Origin: Desulfobacteraceae bacterium
GTDB lineage: Bacteria > Desulfobacterota > Desulfobacteria > Desulfobacterales > UBA5852
Length of the DNA stretch: 64,000 nucleotides
Reading direction: 5' to 3'
Assembly: GCA_014237395.1 (NCBI GenBank)
Contig: JABZFP010000014.1
Coordinates: 1-64,000, forward strand
Shown: positions 41,265 through 50,496 of the stretch, in pieces
Numbering within the stretch: position 1 is the stretch's first letter
Layout of the letters: each line of letters begins with the position of its first letter
Notes under the pieces: generated by a model
The model's input: only the letters and a program-made list of their open reading frames with translations
The model's database searches: none
Told to the model about the DNA's origin: nothing
Translations under genes and position numbers: made by a program

Positions 41265-43700
41265 ATGCCTGTGGAAACTTATGAAAAGCTGGGAAGTTTT
41301 TATCTGGGGAAGACGGTGCCTATGGATGGCCAGGGGCAACCGCCGGAACTGGTGCTCTATGATTCCAAGGATTTGACCACGCATGCCGTGATCATCGGCA
41401 TGACCGGCAGCGGCAAGACCGGTCTGGGGGTGGCGCTGCTCGAGGAAGCCCTGATCGACAAGATCCCCGTTATTGCCATCGACCCCAAGGGGGACATTAC
41501 CAACCTGGCCCTGACCTTTCCCGGCCTGCAGGCCGAGGACCTGAAACCCTGGGTCAACCCCCAGGAGGCCCTGGCCAAAGGCAAGACGGTGGAGGCCTAC
41601 GCGGCGGACGAGGCCCGCAAATGGACCGACGGGCTGGCGCAGTGGGGACAGAATCCGGAGCGTATCGCCCGGCTGAAAGCTGCCGCCGAACTAACCATCT
41701 ATACGCCCGGCAGCAGTGCCGGGGCTTCCGTCAGCCTGCTGCGGCGATTCAATGCCCCACCGGCGGCTGTTATCGACGATCCGGACCTGTTCAGCGAACG
41801 CATCGAAACCACCACCAGCAGCCTGATGGCCCTGCTGGACCTGGAGGCCGACCCCCTTTCCAGCCGGGAACATATCCTGGTGGCCAATATTTTCAGCCAC
41901 ACCTGGCGGGAAGGGCAGGGACTGGATCTGGCCGGCTTGATCCAGGCCATCCAGAATCCGCCCTTCGAGCGGGTCGGCATCATGGATCTGGACAGTTTTT
42001 ATCCTGCCAAGGATCGTTTTGCCCTGGCCATGCGAATCAACAACCTGCTGGCCGCGCCGGGATTCAGCGCCTGGCTGGAGGGCACGCCGCTCAGCATCCC
42101 CGATTTGCTGCACACCCCGACCGGCCAACCCCGGGCTTCGGTGTTTACCATCAGCCACCTTTCGGATGCCCAGCGCATGTTTTTCGTGTCCATGCTGCTG
42201 AACGAACTGCTGGGCTGGATGCGCACCCAGTCGGGCACCACCAGCCTGCGGGCGATTCTCTACATGGATGAAGTCTTCGGCTATTTCCCCCCGGTCAGCA
42301 ATCCACCGTCCAAGACACCGCTCTTGCGGCTTCTCAAGCAGGCCCGGGCGTTCGGGCTGGGGGTGGTGCTGGCCACTCAGAACCCGGTGGATTTGGACTA
42401 CCGCGGATTGTCCAACACCGGCACCTGGCTGATCGGTCGCTTGCAGACCGAGCGGGATCAGATGCGCGTCATGGATGGTCTCCAGGGCGGGGCGTTGGGG
42501 GGCAAAATGGATGCCGGACGTCTCAAGCCGATATTGGCCGGTTTGGAGAGCCGCACCTTTTTGTTGCACAATGTGCATGAAGACGGGCCGGTGGTGTTCA
42601 AATCCCGTTGGGCCCTGTCCTATCTGCGGGGGCCGCTCACCCGGGACCAGATCAAGCAGTTGGCGCCCCCGTCCGATGATGACGCGCTGGCGGCCACACC
42701 AGGACCGGCGGTATCTGCGGATACCGTGCGCGCGGCCGCGACACACCAGGCGGCGCCCAGCGTGCCGCCTGACATCCCGGTTTATTTCATCAAAGGATCG
42801 GGGGCCGGTCAGAACGGCACTTATGTCCCGCACGTTTTCGGCCAGATGGCCATTTATTACAGCAGCGCCAAATATCAGGTCGACCTGGCGCGTTCAGTGG
42901 CGCTGGCGGCCCCTTTGGAGGATGGCCCCGTACCTCTCGACTGGGATGCCGCCACGGCACTTAGCGCCGATGCCGACACGCTGGAAATGGAGCCCATGTC
43001 CGGTGTCGGTTTCGGGGACCTGCCCGCCATCGCCCTCAAACCCACCGCCTATCGGAAATGGCAAAAGGATCTGACGCGCTGGACCAAGGCCAACCACCCT
43101 GTTACGCTGCTGCGCTGCAAACCCCTGAAGCTGACCAGCACTCCGGAAGAGAGCGAGGGGGAATTTCGCAGCCGCATGGCCCTCGCTCTTCACGAACAGC
43201 GGGACCTGGCGGTGGAGAAGCTGCGGCGTAAATACGCCAGCCGGTTTCAAACATTGAAAAACAGGTTATTGACCGCGGAACAGGCCATCGCCCGGGAGGC
43301 GGAGCAGGCCAAGGCCCGCCAGGTGGATACCGTTATTTCCTTCGGGACGGCGATTCTTGGCGCTTTTCTGGGCCGTAAAACGGTGAGTGCCCGATCCACC
43401 TCCCGTGTGGGGACGGCCATGAAATCGGCCGGCCGCATGCAAAAAGAGAAAATGGATGTGGCCCGCGCCAAGGAGCGGGCGGAGGCCATCGGGCAGCAGA
43501 TGGCGGAACTGGAAATCCGCCTGCAGGAGGACATCGAAAAACTGGAAATGCAGTTTGATCCCGAAAACGAAACACTGGAAGAAATCCGCATTGCCCCGAA
43601 GCTTTCCGACATTTCGGTGGAGCTGTTCGGGTTGGCCTGGCTGCCTTACCGCAAGACCGAACAGGGGCGCTTCCTGCCGGACTGGAGCGGCGCCGGTTAG
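41265..43700 (+). CDS. HerA/DUF853-like ATP-binding protein with C-terminal coiled coil
   Basis: An 811-residue P-loop ATPase. The Walker A motif is GMTGSGKT (45-52); the Walker B-like strand ILYMDEVFGYFP comes near 330; ATQNPVDLDYRGLSNTGTWLIGRL is the sensor-type segment of HerA/VirB4-like ATPases. After about 480 there is a Pro/Ala linker, then a helical part (about 650-780) with long charged coiled coils and a short Gly/Ala-rich hydrophobic stretch. The family is widespread and not well characterised; DNA translocation or processing is inferred from the ATPase type. ATG 41265 is taken; GTG 41271 fits the GGAG site better. Confidence 0.75.
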   Translation: MPVETYEKLGSFYLGKTVPMDGQGQPPELVLYDSKDLTTHAVIIGMTGSGKTGLGVALLEEALIDKIPVIAIDPKGDITNLALTFPGLQAEDLKPWVNPQEALAKGKTVEAYAADEARKWTDGLAQWGQNPERIARLKAAAELTIYTPGSSAGASVSLLRRFNAPPAAVIDDPDLFSERIETTTSSLMALLDLEADPLSSREHILVANIFSHTWREGQGLDLAGLIQAIQNPPFERVGIMDLDSFYPAKDRFALAMRINNLLAAPGFSAWLEGTPLSIPDLLHTPTGQPRASVFTISHLSDAQRMFFVSMLLNELLGWMRTQSGTTSLRAILYMDEVFGYFPPVSNPPSKTPLLRLLKQARAFGLGVVLATQNPVDLDYRGLSNTGTWLIGRLQTERDQMRVMDGLQGGALGGKMDAGRLKPILAGLESRTFLLHNVHEDGPVVFKSRWALSYLRGPLTRDQIKQLAPPSDDDALAATPGPAVSADTVRAAATHQAAPSVPPDIPVYFIKGSGAGQNGTYVPHVFGQMAIYYSSAKYQVDLARSVALAAPLEDGPVPLDWDAATALSADADTLEMEPMSGVGFGDLPAIALKPTAYRKWQKDLTRWTKANHPVTLLRCKPLKLTSTPEESEGEFRSRMALALHEQRDLAVEKLRRKYASRFQTLKNRLLTAEQAIAREAEQAKARQVDTVISFGTAILGAFLGRKTVSARSTSRVGTAMKSAGRMQKEKMDVARAKERAEAIGQQMAELEIRLQEDIEKLEMQFDPENETLEEIRIAPKLSDISVELFGLAWLPYRKTEQGRFLPDWSGAG

Positions 43701-43805
43701 GCGACGGTCCGGCCATGTCGATCCAGGGTGTCGTTTCTGAAAATCGTTACTTCTTTATCGAAATGAACCGTCCCCTGCCGGGGCGCTGCAATGACAGGAT
43801 TTTTC

Positions 43806-44243
43806 ATGTCCAAACTGATGGTCTATCTTCTGACGTTCTGCGGCGGCATTGCCGCTACGATACAACCCTCCATCAACGCCCGTCTGGCCCAGAAAACCGG
43901 CGTTATTGAAAGCGCCTGTGTGTCCTTCGCCGTCGGAACGCTGGTGCTGTCGCTGGTCATCTGGTTCGCCGGGACGGGAACCCCCCGGGGCCTCCTGGAT
44001 GCTCGGTGGTGGGAGCTGACCGGCGGCGCGCTGGGTGCTTTCTTCGTCGTCGCTATAACGTTTGCCGTGCCCCGCATCGGAACGACCGCGGCCATGGTGC
44101 TCATCATTGCCGCGCAGTTGATCGTGGGCATGCTGCTGGACCATTTCGGGGCCTTCGGCCTCAAGGTCGAAGCCCTCTCCTTGCGTCGCCTGGCCGGGGC
44201 CGGGCTGCTGGCGGCCGGTGTTTTTTTAATCCTCCGCCGGTAA
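43806..44243 (+). CDS. DMT-superfamily YdcZ/DUF606-like membrane protein
   Basis: A 145-residue protein with five hydrophobic segments. The opening GGIAATIQPSINARLAQKTG and the middle GGALGAFFVVAITFAVPRIGT match the YdcZ (DUF606) family, half-size relatives of the drug/metabolite transporters. The substrate is unknown. AGGA lies 6 bases before ATG 43806; ATG 43791 is possible. Confidence 0.75.
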   Translation: MSKLMVYLLTFCGGIAATIQPSINARLAQKTGVIESACVSFAVGTLVLSLVIWFAGTGTPRGLLDARWWELTGGALGAFFVVAITFAVPRIGTTAAMVLIIAAQLIVGMLLDHFGAFGLKVEALSLRRLAGAGLLAAGVFLILRR

Positions 44244-44334
44244 ACCTGTCCGGCGGCCTGTGAATACCGATCGTTTGTAACGGCATGCCGTTGCGGGCCT
44301 TTGGCGGCGTTGACCGGTGTGGCAGGGGGCGTTC

Positions 44335-46308
44335 ATGACACAGGATCTGCTTTTTGAACCGGTGGTGATCGGCGGCTGCCGCAGCCGAAACCGAATAGCC
44401 GCTTTGCCTGTGTTTACAGGGTATGCACGACCCGACGGCGGTGTGACACCGCTTTTGCGCGAGCATTACTGGCGGCTGGCCTCTTCCGGCGCAGGGTTGG
44501 TGGTGGTGGCCAACGTGGCGGTGGCCGCGGACGGGCGAACGTCCCCACGGACCCTGCGCATCGATCACGATCGGTTTATTCCCGAACTGGCCGGGCTGGC
44601 CGCCACGATTCAGCGTCGTGGGGCGCTGGCCTGTATCCAGCTCAACCATGCCGGGCGGTTCGCACGGACCGAACGGCCACTCCTGCCGGCCCCCTTCGAC
44701 GCAGCGCACCTCGATCACGACGTGGCCGCTCTCAAAGCCTTCATGCACACCTTCCCTTTTGCCGAGCGATTCGGTCTCACCGCCCGATTCATGCAGATGC
44801 ATTCCAAATGGCATCGGGGCATGACCCCGGAAGACTGCCAACGGGTGGTGGGTGATTTTACCCAGGCCGCCCGCCGGGCCGTGGCCGCCGGATTCGACAT
44901 GCTCGAACTGCACGGAGCGACCGGTTATCTTCTGGCGCAATTTCTTTCGGCCTTCACCAACCGGCCACCGGGTCCCTGGTCCGGAGACTTCGATACCCGC
45001 GCCGCGTTCGTGTATGACGTGGTAAGGGCGGTTAAGGCCGCCGTTCCGCCGGGCTTCCCGATCGGATACCGCCTGCTGGTCCGCGAATGGGTTCCCGATG
45101 GCATCGATCTGGATGAAGCGACGGCGTTGGCCGGCGCCTTGGAAAAAATGGGCTTGGCCTATTTTTCCGCCAGCGCCGGGACCTATAACTCCATGTTCAA
45201 TCCCGCAACCCTGCGGGTAACCCGCCGCCCTGCCTATCTGCGGGCGGACACCCGAACCCTGCGCGGCAGGGTGGGCACCCCCCTTATTCTGGGCGGGCGG
45301 ATCTTTCGACCGAGCATTGCCCGTGAGGTGTTAGCGGAGGATGGTATTGACATGATCGGGCTTGGCCGCCCGCTTCTGACGGACCCGGGGTGGGTGGAAA
45401 AAGCCCGGACGGGTAAACGGGTTTATGTTTGTGTTGATTGCCGGCATTGCCTCAAACGGGTGATCCGGGAAAAGGGGCTGGCCTGTGCGCGGTGGCCGGC
45501 GATCGAGATCGAACGCGTGGATCTGGAGTGCGCCCTGCACGTGCGCCTGAATGCCTGCTTTTTCTTTACCTCCCTGCAATCCCTGGAAATAGGGTCGGAC
45601 GCCTGGCCGGTCAAGCTGTCGGGCCGGGAAACGCTGAAGATCCGCCTGGTGTATATCGCCCCCCCGGAGCCCGCGATCGAAGCATTTCGGACGGCGGCCG
45701 ACTGGCATTGGCGGCGTTTTCGCCAGGACTGGCAAACCGCCGGTCAACGTGACGATCTGCTGGAACGCGTTTCCACCTTAACGTCGCGCGCTTATGACGA
45801 CCTGTTGGCAGAGGCCCGTCAGGATGGCTTCGGGATGATCGTACTGGCTGATGGCCCGCACGTACCGTCGGGAGAAGTTCTGGCCAGTAAGTGGCGCGAG
45901 GGCATTTTCATTTCCCAGACGTGTCTTGGGCGCGCCAACAAGATCTTCAGCGCGGTGGATCTGTCGCCGTCCACGCACGTCTTGCTGCGATTTCTGGCCC
46001 ATGCCTTCCTGGGGCGGCCAGGCTGCTGTTTCCGGTTTGTGCATGTCCTGGACGGTTCGGCCCAGGCGGCGCGCAAACGCTGGGAGAAGATGCTGCCGCT
46101 ATCCGGCTGGGATGCGGACACGCCGCTCGAGCTGATGCCGCCGGGGCCGGAGGGGGTGGCCGGCACGCTCCAGCGTGAGGCGGCCGGGTGGGATGTTATC
46201 GTCGTGGGCCGCCGGGGCATGTCGCGTATCAAATCGCTGCTGCTGGGCAGCGTGTCACGACGGATTCTGCGGGCCGTTTCGGATGCCACCGTAGTGATTG
46301 TGTCGTGA
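44335..46308 (+). CDS. Old yellow enzyme-type oxidoreductase fused to a universal stress domain
   Basis: A 657-residue fusion. Residues 1-390 form an NADH:flavin oxidoreductase/old yellow enzyme barrel: IQLNHAGR, the ELHGATGYLLAQFLS motif, and GLGRPLLTDPGWVEKA for FMN phosphate. C366, C369, C372 and C384 make a Cx2Cx2Cx11C group close to the Fe-S motif of 2,4-dienoyl-CoA reductase and trimethylamine dehydrogenase. A linker of about 150 residues follows, then a UspA-like domain (about 540-657) ending GRRGMSRIKSLLLGSVSRRIL, which fits the G-x2-G-x9-G ATP-binding pattern. The NAD-binding domain that follows the barrel in Fe-S dienoyl-CoA reductases is absent. Substrate unknown. Start ATG 44335 with GGGGGC upstream. 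Confidence 0.75.
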   Translation: MTQDLLFEPVVIGGCRSRNRIAALPVFTGYARPDGGVTPLLREHYWRLASSGAGLVVVANVAVAADGRTSPRTLRIDHDRFIPELAGLAATIQRRGALACIQLNHAGRFARTERPLLPAPFDAAHLDHDVAALKAFMHTFPFAERFGLTARFMQMHSKWHRGMTPEDCQRVVGDFTQAARRAVAAGFDMLELHGATGYLLAQFLSAFTNRPPGPWSGDFDTRAAFVYDVVRAVKAAVPPGFPIGYRLLVREWVPDGIDLDEATALAGALEKMGLAYFSASAGTYNSMFNPATLRVTRRPAYLRADTRTLRGRVGTPLILGGRIFRPSIAREVLAEDGIDMIGLGRPLLTDPGWVEKARTGKRVYVCVDCRHCLKRVIREKGLACARWPAIEIERVDLECALHVRLNACFFFTSLQSLEIGSDAWPVKLSGRETLKIRLVYIAPPEPAIEAFRTAADWHWRRFRQDWQTAGQRDDLLERVSTLTSRAYDDLLAEARQDGFGMIVLADGPHVPSGEVLASKWREGIFISQTCLGRANKIFSAVDLSPSTHVLLRFLAHAFLGRPGCCFRFVHVLDGSAQAARKRWEKMLPLSGWDADTPLELMPPGPEGVAGTLQREAAGWDVIVVGRRGMSRIKSLLLGSVSRRILRAVSDATVVIVS

Positions 46309-46382
46309 TTTGTTTTTGTCTAACTCGTTTCTTCTTGAAGAGAAACAGCAGTGGTTTCATTGATTCGGCACATCATCCTTTA

Positions 46383-46580
46383 AAGTCGTTTATTTTCTTT
46401 CTCGCGAAAGAAAATCGGACCAAAAGAAAGTGTCCCTGCCGCGAGCCCTCCGGGTTCGCCTGCACATGGGGGCAGCGGACGGACGCGTCGAAACTCGCCC
46501 CGCGAATCGCGGGGCTCAGACAGCCGCCGCGCTTGTTTCGTCCGGCACAGCGATGCGCCGGCCTCGTGACAAAGGGGCAA
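46383..46580 (+). repeat. CACGTG-hairpin dispersed repeat, copy 3 (diverged)
   Basis: A diverged relative of the repeats at 9064-9443 and 24108-24355. It keeps the T-run/A-run palindrome (46393-46414), the AAAAGAAAGTGTCCC block, the CGAAACTCGCC block, the GGCTCAGACAGCCGC block and the terminal GTGACAAAGGGG. It lies between two convergent genes. The reading frames across it are not genes. Confidence 0.65.
46393..46414. terminator. Bidirectional terminator-like stem-loop (repeat copy 3)
   Basis: TTTTCTTTC (46393-46401) pairs with GAAAGAAAA (46406-46414) around a TCGC loop. It lies between convergent genes, the classic place for a shared terminator. Confidence 0.45.
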
Positions 46581-46593
46581 AGGCACAACCCCA

Positions 46594-47787
46594 TTATCGA
46601 ATGATCTGGATCGCTTCATCGAACCGGGTGATTTGTTCCAAACCGTCATCGGTAACGATGTGGGTGTTTTCAATGCCCACCACGCCTTTGCCCGGGATAA
46701 TGAGTTTGGGTTCCAGGGCGATGGTCATATTCTTTTCCAGGGGCATGTCCTGGCCTTGGGCCAGAAAGGGGTATTCATCCAATTCCAGGCCGACCCCGTG
46801 GCCGATAAAACGGATGCGCTGATCGCCGGTCCCCATGAACCAGTCGCCGTAGCCCTTGTCGGCGGCCCATTGAATGGCAACATCGTAGAGATCGCCGGCT
46901 CTGACGCCGGGTCGGGCCGCGCGTTTGAGGATCGCCTGTAAATCCAGCATGGCCTGGTGGGCGCGCATCAGATCATTTGGCAGGTCTCCGATGGCGAAGA
47001 TCCGGGTGTGGTCGGCGATATAGCCTTGCCAGGCGAAGACGTAATCCAGCAGGATGGGTTGGTGGGGGCGAATTTTCCCGAACCCGGCGCCCTGGGCCAC
47101 GGCCGGGCTGGCGCCCGTGCCGCCGGTAGGCGAGGCCAGATAGCTCGGCACGGCGGCGGACGGACCGGCCAGGAGATGGCCGTAGAAGAGTTCGCCACCC
47201 CACATGCGCATGCGCACCACGCCCTGGTGGCCCCGCCGTCGGGCTTCGGCTTCCACCCGGCCGGCCAGATCGAGTTCGGTCATACCTTCCCGAATGATAT
47301 CACGGGCCGCGCCGGCCACTTCGTCGGCCAGTGCGGCGGCCTGCCGCATGAGATGCAGCTCGTGGGGGGATTTTACCGCCCGCACCTGTCGGATGCCGTG
47401 GGCCACATCCACCAGGTCGACGTCCGCAAACAAGCGGCGATAGGTCAGGTACAGCGCGGCCGGGATGACGTCCATCTCCAGGCCAAGCCGCCGTGGCATG
47501 GCAAGGTGATGCGCTTTAAGGAGATCGGGGATCTCGCGCGGGCTGCGGAGCGGCACGATATCTGTTACTGTCGATTCGACCCGGGCCCGTTCCAGGCTTT
47601 TGCGAACCATCAACAGGGGGGCGCCGGCGGCCGGGATGTAGAGATGGGACTGCTGGATGGTTCCGGCGAAATAGAACAGGTCCGTGTTCTGCAGGATCAA
47701 GGCCCCGTCGATGTCCTGCGCGGCAAGGTGTTCCTGAAAGCGCTGGGTGCGGCGTTCGAGTTCTTCGCGGGGGGTGGTCGGTGTCAT
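46594..47787 (-). CDS. M24 family metallopeptidase (Xaa-Pro dipeptidase-like)
   Basis: A 397-residue creatinase/prolidase-type protein. The N-terminal domain (about 1-150) is the creatinase fold; the C-terminal pita-bread domain has the five metal ligands in LLDYVF, IADHTR, FIGHGVGLELDEYP, ALEPKL and GIENTH. It would cut Xaa-Pro dipeptides or act on a related amide. AAGGAGG precedes the ATG at 47787. It lies 27 bases downstream of the helicase gene on the same strand, so they may be co-transcribed. Confidence 0.85.
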   Translation of the reverse strand: MTPTTPREELERRTQRFQEHLAAQDIDGALILQNTDLFYFAGTIQQSHLYIPAAGAPLLMVRKSLERARVESTVTDIVPLRSPREIPDLLKAHHLAMPRRLGLEMDVIPAALYLTYRRLFADVDLVDVAHGIRQVRAVKSPHELHLMRQAAALADEVAGAARDIIREGMTELDLAGRVEAEARRRGHQGVVRMRMWGGELFYGHLLAGPSAAVPSYLASPTGGTGASPAVAQGAGFGKIRPHQPILLDYVFAWQGYIADHTRIFAIGDLPNDLMRAHQAMLDLQAILKRAARPGVRAGDLYDVAIQWAADKGYGDWFMGTGDQRIRFIGHGVGLELDEYPFLAQGQDMPLEKNMTIALEPKLIIPGKGVVGIENTHIVTDDGLEQITRFDEAIQIIR

Positions 47788-47814
47788 CAGGGGTTTCGCC
47801 TCCTTTTGGTTTGA

Positions 47815-50175
47815 TCAAATCCTGCCATTTAAGATGGAAGCCCCGGACCAGAAATCTTCCAGAATGTGCGCCACCGGCCTGTCGGACCATGGGCTGACCG
47901 GTTGCCATTCCTCCGGGTAGAGAGACCGGTAGCGGTGGGTGCTGAAGCGGTTGTCCACCAGCAGCACGGCCCCCCGGTCCCGGGTGCTGCGGATGACCCG
48001 GCCGACGGCCTGCAGGACCCGGTTGAATCCGGGATAGCGGTAGGCGAAGTCAAATCCGGCCTGGCGCGTGGTGTCAAAGTGGTCCCTGATCAGATCGCGT
48101 TCCATGCAGATCCCCGGCAGGCCGACCCCGACGATGGCCGCGCCGGAGAGCCGGCGGCCCACCAGATCGATGCCTTCGCCGAAGATGCCGCCCATCACCA
48201 CAAAGCCCACCAGGGTCTGCGGGTTGTCCCTGACGAAGTTTTCCAGAAAAGCGTCCCGGGCGGCTTCATCCATATCCCGCGCCTGGACGATGGTCGGGAT
48301 TTCCGGAAAAACATCACAGAAGACATCGTGGACCATCTTCAGATAGGCATAGGAGGGGAAGAACGCAAGATAGTTGCCTGTTTTTCCCCTTACCAGCTGG
48401 GTTATGGCATCCGCCAGCCGGTATTTGGTCTGCTCCCGTTCCCGGTAGTAGGTGGATATACGGCCGTCGACGATCACGCACAGATTAGCGGGCGGAAAAG
48501 GGGACCGCAGGCGCAAAAACACCGTCTCTGCACCGCCACCGAAGAGGGTGTTGAAGTAGCTGAAGGGGGTCAGGGTGGCGGAAAAAAACAGTGCGGACCG
48601 GCCCCGCTGCAGCGCCTCGGCCAGTTGATCGGCCGGGTCGAGGCAGAAGAGCTTGACCTGCAGCTCCTTGCCGTCGCTGACCGTGCAGGTGGTATAGCTG
48701 TCATCGAAGCGCTCCGCCACCCGCAAAAAGGTCGATACATCGAAATACAATTGCAGCAGATCTTCTTTCCAGGAGGCGGGCTTGTTTTTCACCAGCCATG
48801 TTTCGGCCCGGTGGTGAAACCGCTGCAGATGGGGCAGGAGCGCGTCCGGCACCTCGCGCGAAGCGGATTCCCCCCCGGCTGTCAGACAGTCCCGCCGGGC
48901 GGATACCATCCAGGCGTTGATGTGCCCGATGGCGCGGTAAAGCGGGCGGTGATCCTCGCGCAAGGCCCGCCGCAGGTCCAGAAAGGGTTGTTTGTGCAGC
49001 ACGGCTGAAAACATTTCCCGAGACCGGTCCACCAGGTTGTGGGCTTCGTCCACCAGAAAGGTATAGGCGCCGTTGTCTTCAGCGAAAAAACGGCGGAGAT
49101 ATACCCGCGGATCGAAGACATAGTTGTAGTCGGCGACGATGGTATCCATCCAGAGGGCCATCTCCAGACTGAATTCGAACGGACAGACTTCGAAGGTGTC
49201 CGCCAGCAGGGTAACGGTATCCCGATCCAGGGCATCCCGGTCGAAGGCCGCCAGCCGGGCGCCTTTCATCCTGTCGTAATGGCCGCGGGCACGCGGACAT
49301 TCCTCCGGGGTACAGGTTGCATCCGGGTAGGGACAGAGCTTGTCTTTAGCCGTCAGCGTCAGACTCTTCAACTGCAGCCCCCGGCGGCGCATGACCGACA
49401 GGGCTTTTTCAGCGGCCTGGCGCCCGGTGGTCCGGGCCGTCAGATAGAATACCTTGGCGGTCAGGCCTTCCCCCAGGGCTTTGAGGGCCGGGAAGAGGGC
49501 CGCCATGGTTTTGCCGATGCCGGTCGGCGCCTGGATCATGGCGCGGCCATCGGTCTGGATCGACCGGTAAACCGTGACTGCCATCTGGCGCTGCCCCTCG
49601 CGGAAGTCGTCAAAGGGGAAGCTCAATTCCTGAACCGACCGGTCGCGCTGCAGCCGCCAGCGTTCCAACCGTGTGGCCCAGGCGACATAGTCATCCAGCA
49701 GCGCCGTCATCAGGCGGTTGAGTTCGTCGAGGGGGTAGGCCCGCCGAAATTCCCGCGTTTCTTTGGTTGTCAGCTGGTAATAGGTCAACTGGGCGTCCAC
49801 CGCGTCCAGATCGTGATGAGTGGCGTACAGCCAGGCATAGGCCTGCACCTGGCCCCAGTGCAGCGGATCGGGGTTGTGTTCGAAGGCGTCCAGTTCTTTG
49901 TGCGTGGATTTGATCTCGTCGATCACCACCCGGTCGCCGTCGGTGAAGACGCCGTCCAGGCGGCCGCTGATCTCCAGAACGAAATCCGGGGTTTCGATGG
50001 CATGCTGGAGCGCGACTTCGGGCTGATAGCCGGCCGGCCGTGCCCGCTGGATTTTCTGGTGGGCCCGGAGGCCGTCCAGCGGCCGCTGCGATCCGGCAAA
50101 GGTCGACACCAAGTCGCCGGTCTGCAGGGCAAAGGCCACCAGGGTGCGGACGGCAACGGTGAGGCGGGGTTTCAA
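47815..50175 (-). CDS. DinG/Rad3-type helicase with N-terminal PD-(D/E)XK nuclease-like domain
   Basis: A 786-residue superfamily 2 helicase of the XPD/DinG group. The N-terminal part (about 1-170) has a GRLDGVF...VVIDEIKST arrangement, as in PD-(D/E)XK (Cas4/RecB-like) nucleases. The helicase core has QAPTGIGKTMA (Walker A), four cysteines between KLCPY and EVCPFE for the XPD-type Fe-S cluster, the VDEAHN box and GRVIRSTRDRGAV late in the second lobe. It probably unwinds DNA 5' to 3' in repair. The start is TTG at 50175; upstream in-frame codons offer no ATG, so the start is uncertain. Confidence 0.82.
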   Translation of the reverse strand: MKPRLTVAVRTLVAFALQTGDLVSTFAGSQRPLDGLRAHQKIQRARPAGYQPEVALQHAIETPDFVLEISGRLDGVFTDGDRVVIDEIKSTHKELDAFEHNPDPLHWGQVQAYAWLYATHHDLDAVDAQLTYYQLTTKETREFRRAYPLDELNRLMTALLDDYVAWATRLERWRLQRDRSVQELSFPFDDFREGQRQMAVTVYRSIQTDGRAMIQAPTGIGKTMAALFPALKALGEGLTAKVFYLTARTTGRQAAEKALSVMRRRGLQLKSLTLTAKDKLCPYPDATCTPEECPRARGHYDRMKGARLAAFDRDALDRDTVTLLADTFEVCPFEFSLEMALWMDTIVADYNYVFDPRVYLRRFFAEDNGAYTFLVDEAHNLVDRSREMFSAVLHKQPFLDLRRALREDHRPLYRAIGHINAWMVSARRDCLTAGGESASREVPDALLPHLQRFHHRAETWLVKNKPASWKEDLLQLYFDVSTFLRVAERFDDSYTTCTVSDGKELQVKLFCLDPADQLAEALQRGRSALFFSATLTPFSYFNTLFGGGAETVFLRLRSPFPPANLCVIVDGRISTYYREREQTKYRLADAITQLVRGKTGNYLAFFPSYAYLKMVHDVFCDVFPEIPTIVQARDMDEAARDAFLENFVRDNPQTLVGFVVMGGIFGEGIDLVGRRLSGAAIVGVGLPGICMERDLIRDHFDTTRQAGFDFAYRYPGFNRVLQAVGRVIRSTRDRGAVLLVDNRFSTHRYRSLYPEEWQPVSPWSDRPVAHILEDFWSGASILNGRI

Positions 50176-50496
50176 CAGGGAGGGCCTTTCGATTTGAACA
50201 TTGACAAATAAACGGCCATGCCGTTCGCGTAGCGGGAGCCTAAAGGATTTCCAGCGGCAAAGTCAAGGCGGCCGGGCGGCATCTCTTTTGGGGCCCATGA
50301 TCGCGGTCCCGGTGGCCGCGGTTCTCCCCGGCACGGTCGCAAGGTTTAGAATCGGCGCTTGATTCAAAACGGGTGACAGGATAAGGAAAGGCAGGACGAC
50401 CGATTGGGATCTCATCGAAAATAAACCATCTTTTTAAGTCAGCATTTTGTACATCATAACGACGGATGCCGACCGGCTGAAACAGAGGAACACATC
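50176..50496. other. Divergent intergenic region between the helicase gene and guaC
   Basis: 321 bases holding the promoters of two divergent genes by position only. No clear operator, riboswitch core or repeat was recognised. GAGGAA just upstream of 50497 is the guaC ribosome-binding site. Confidence 0.4.
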
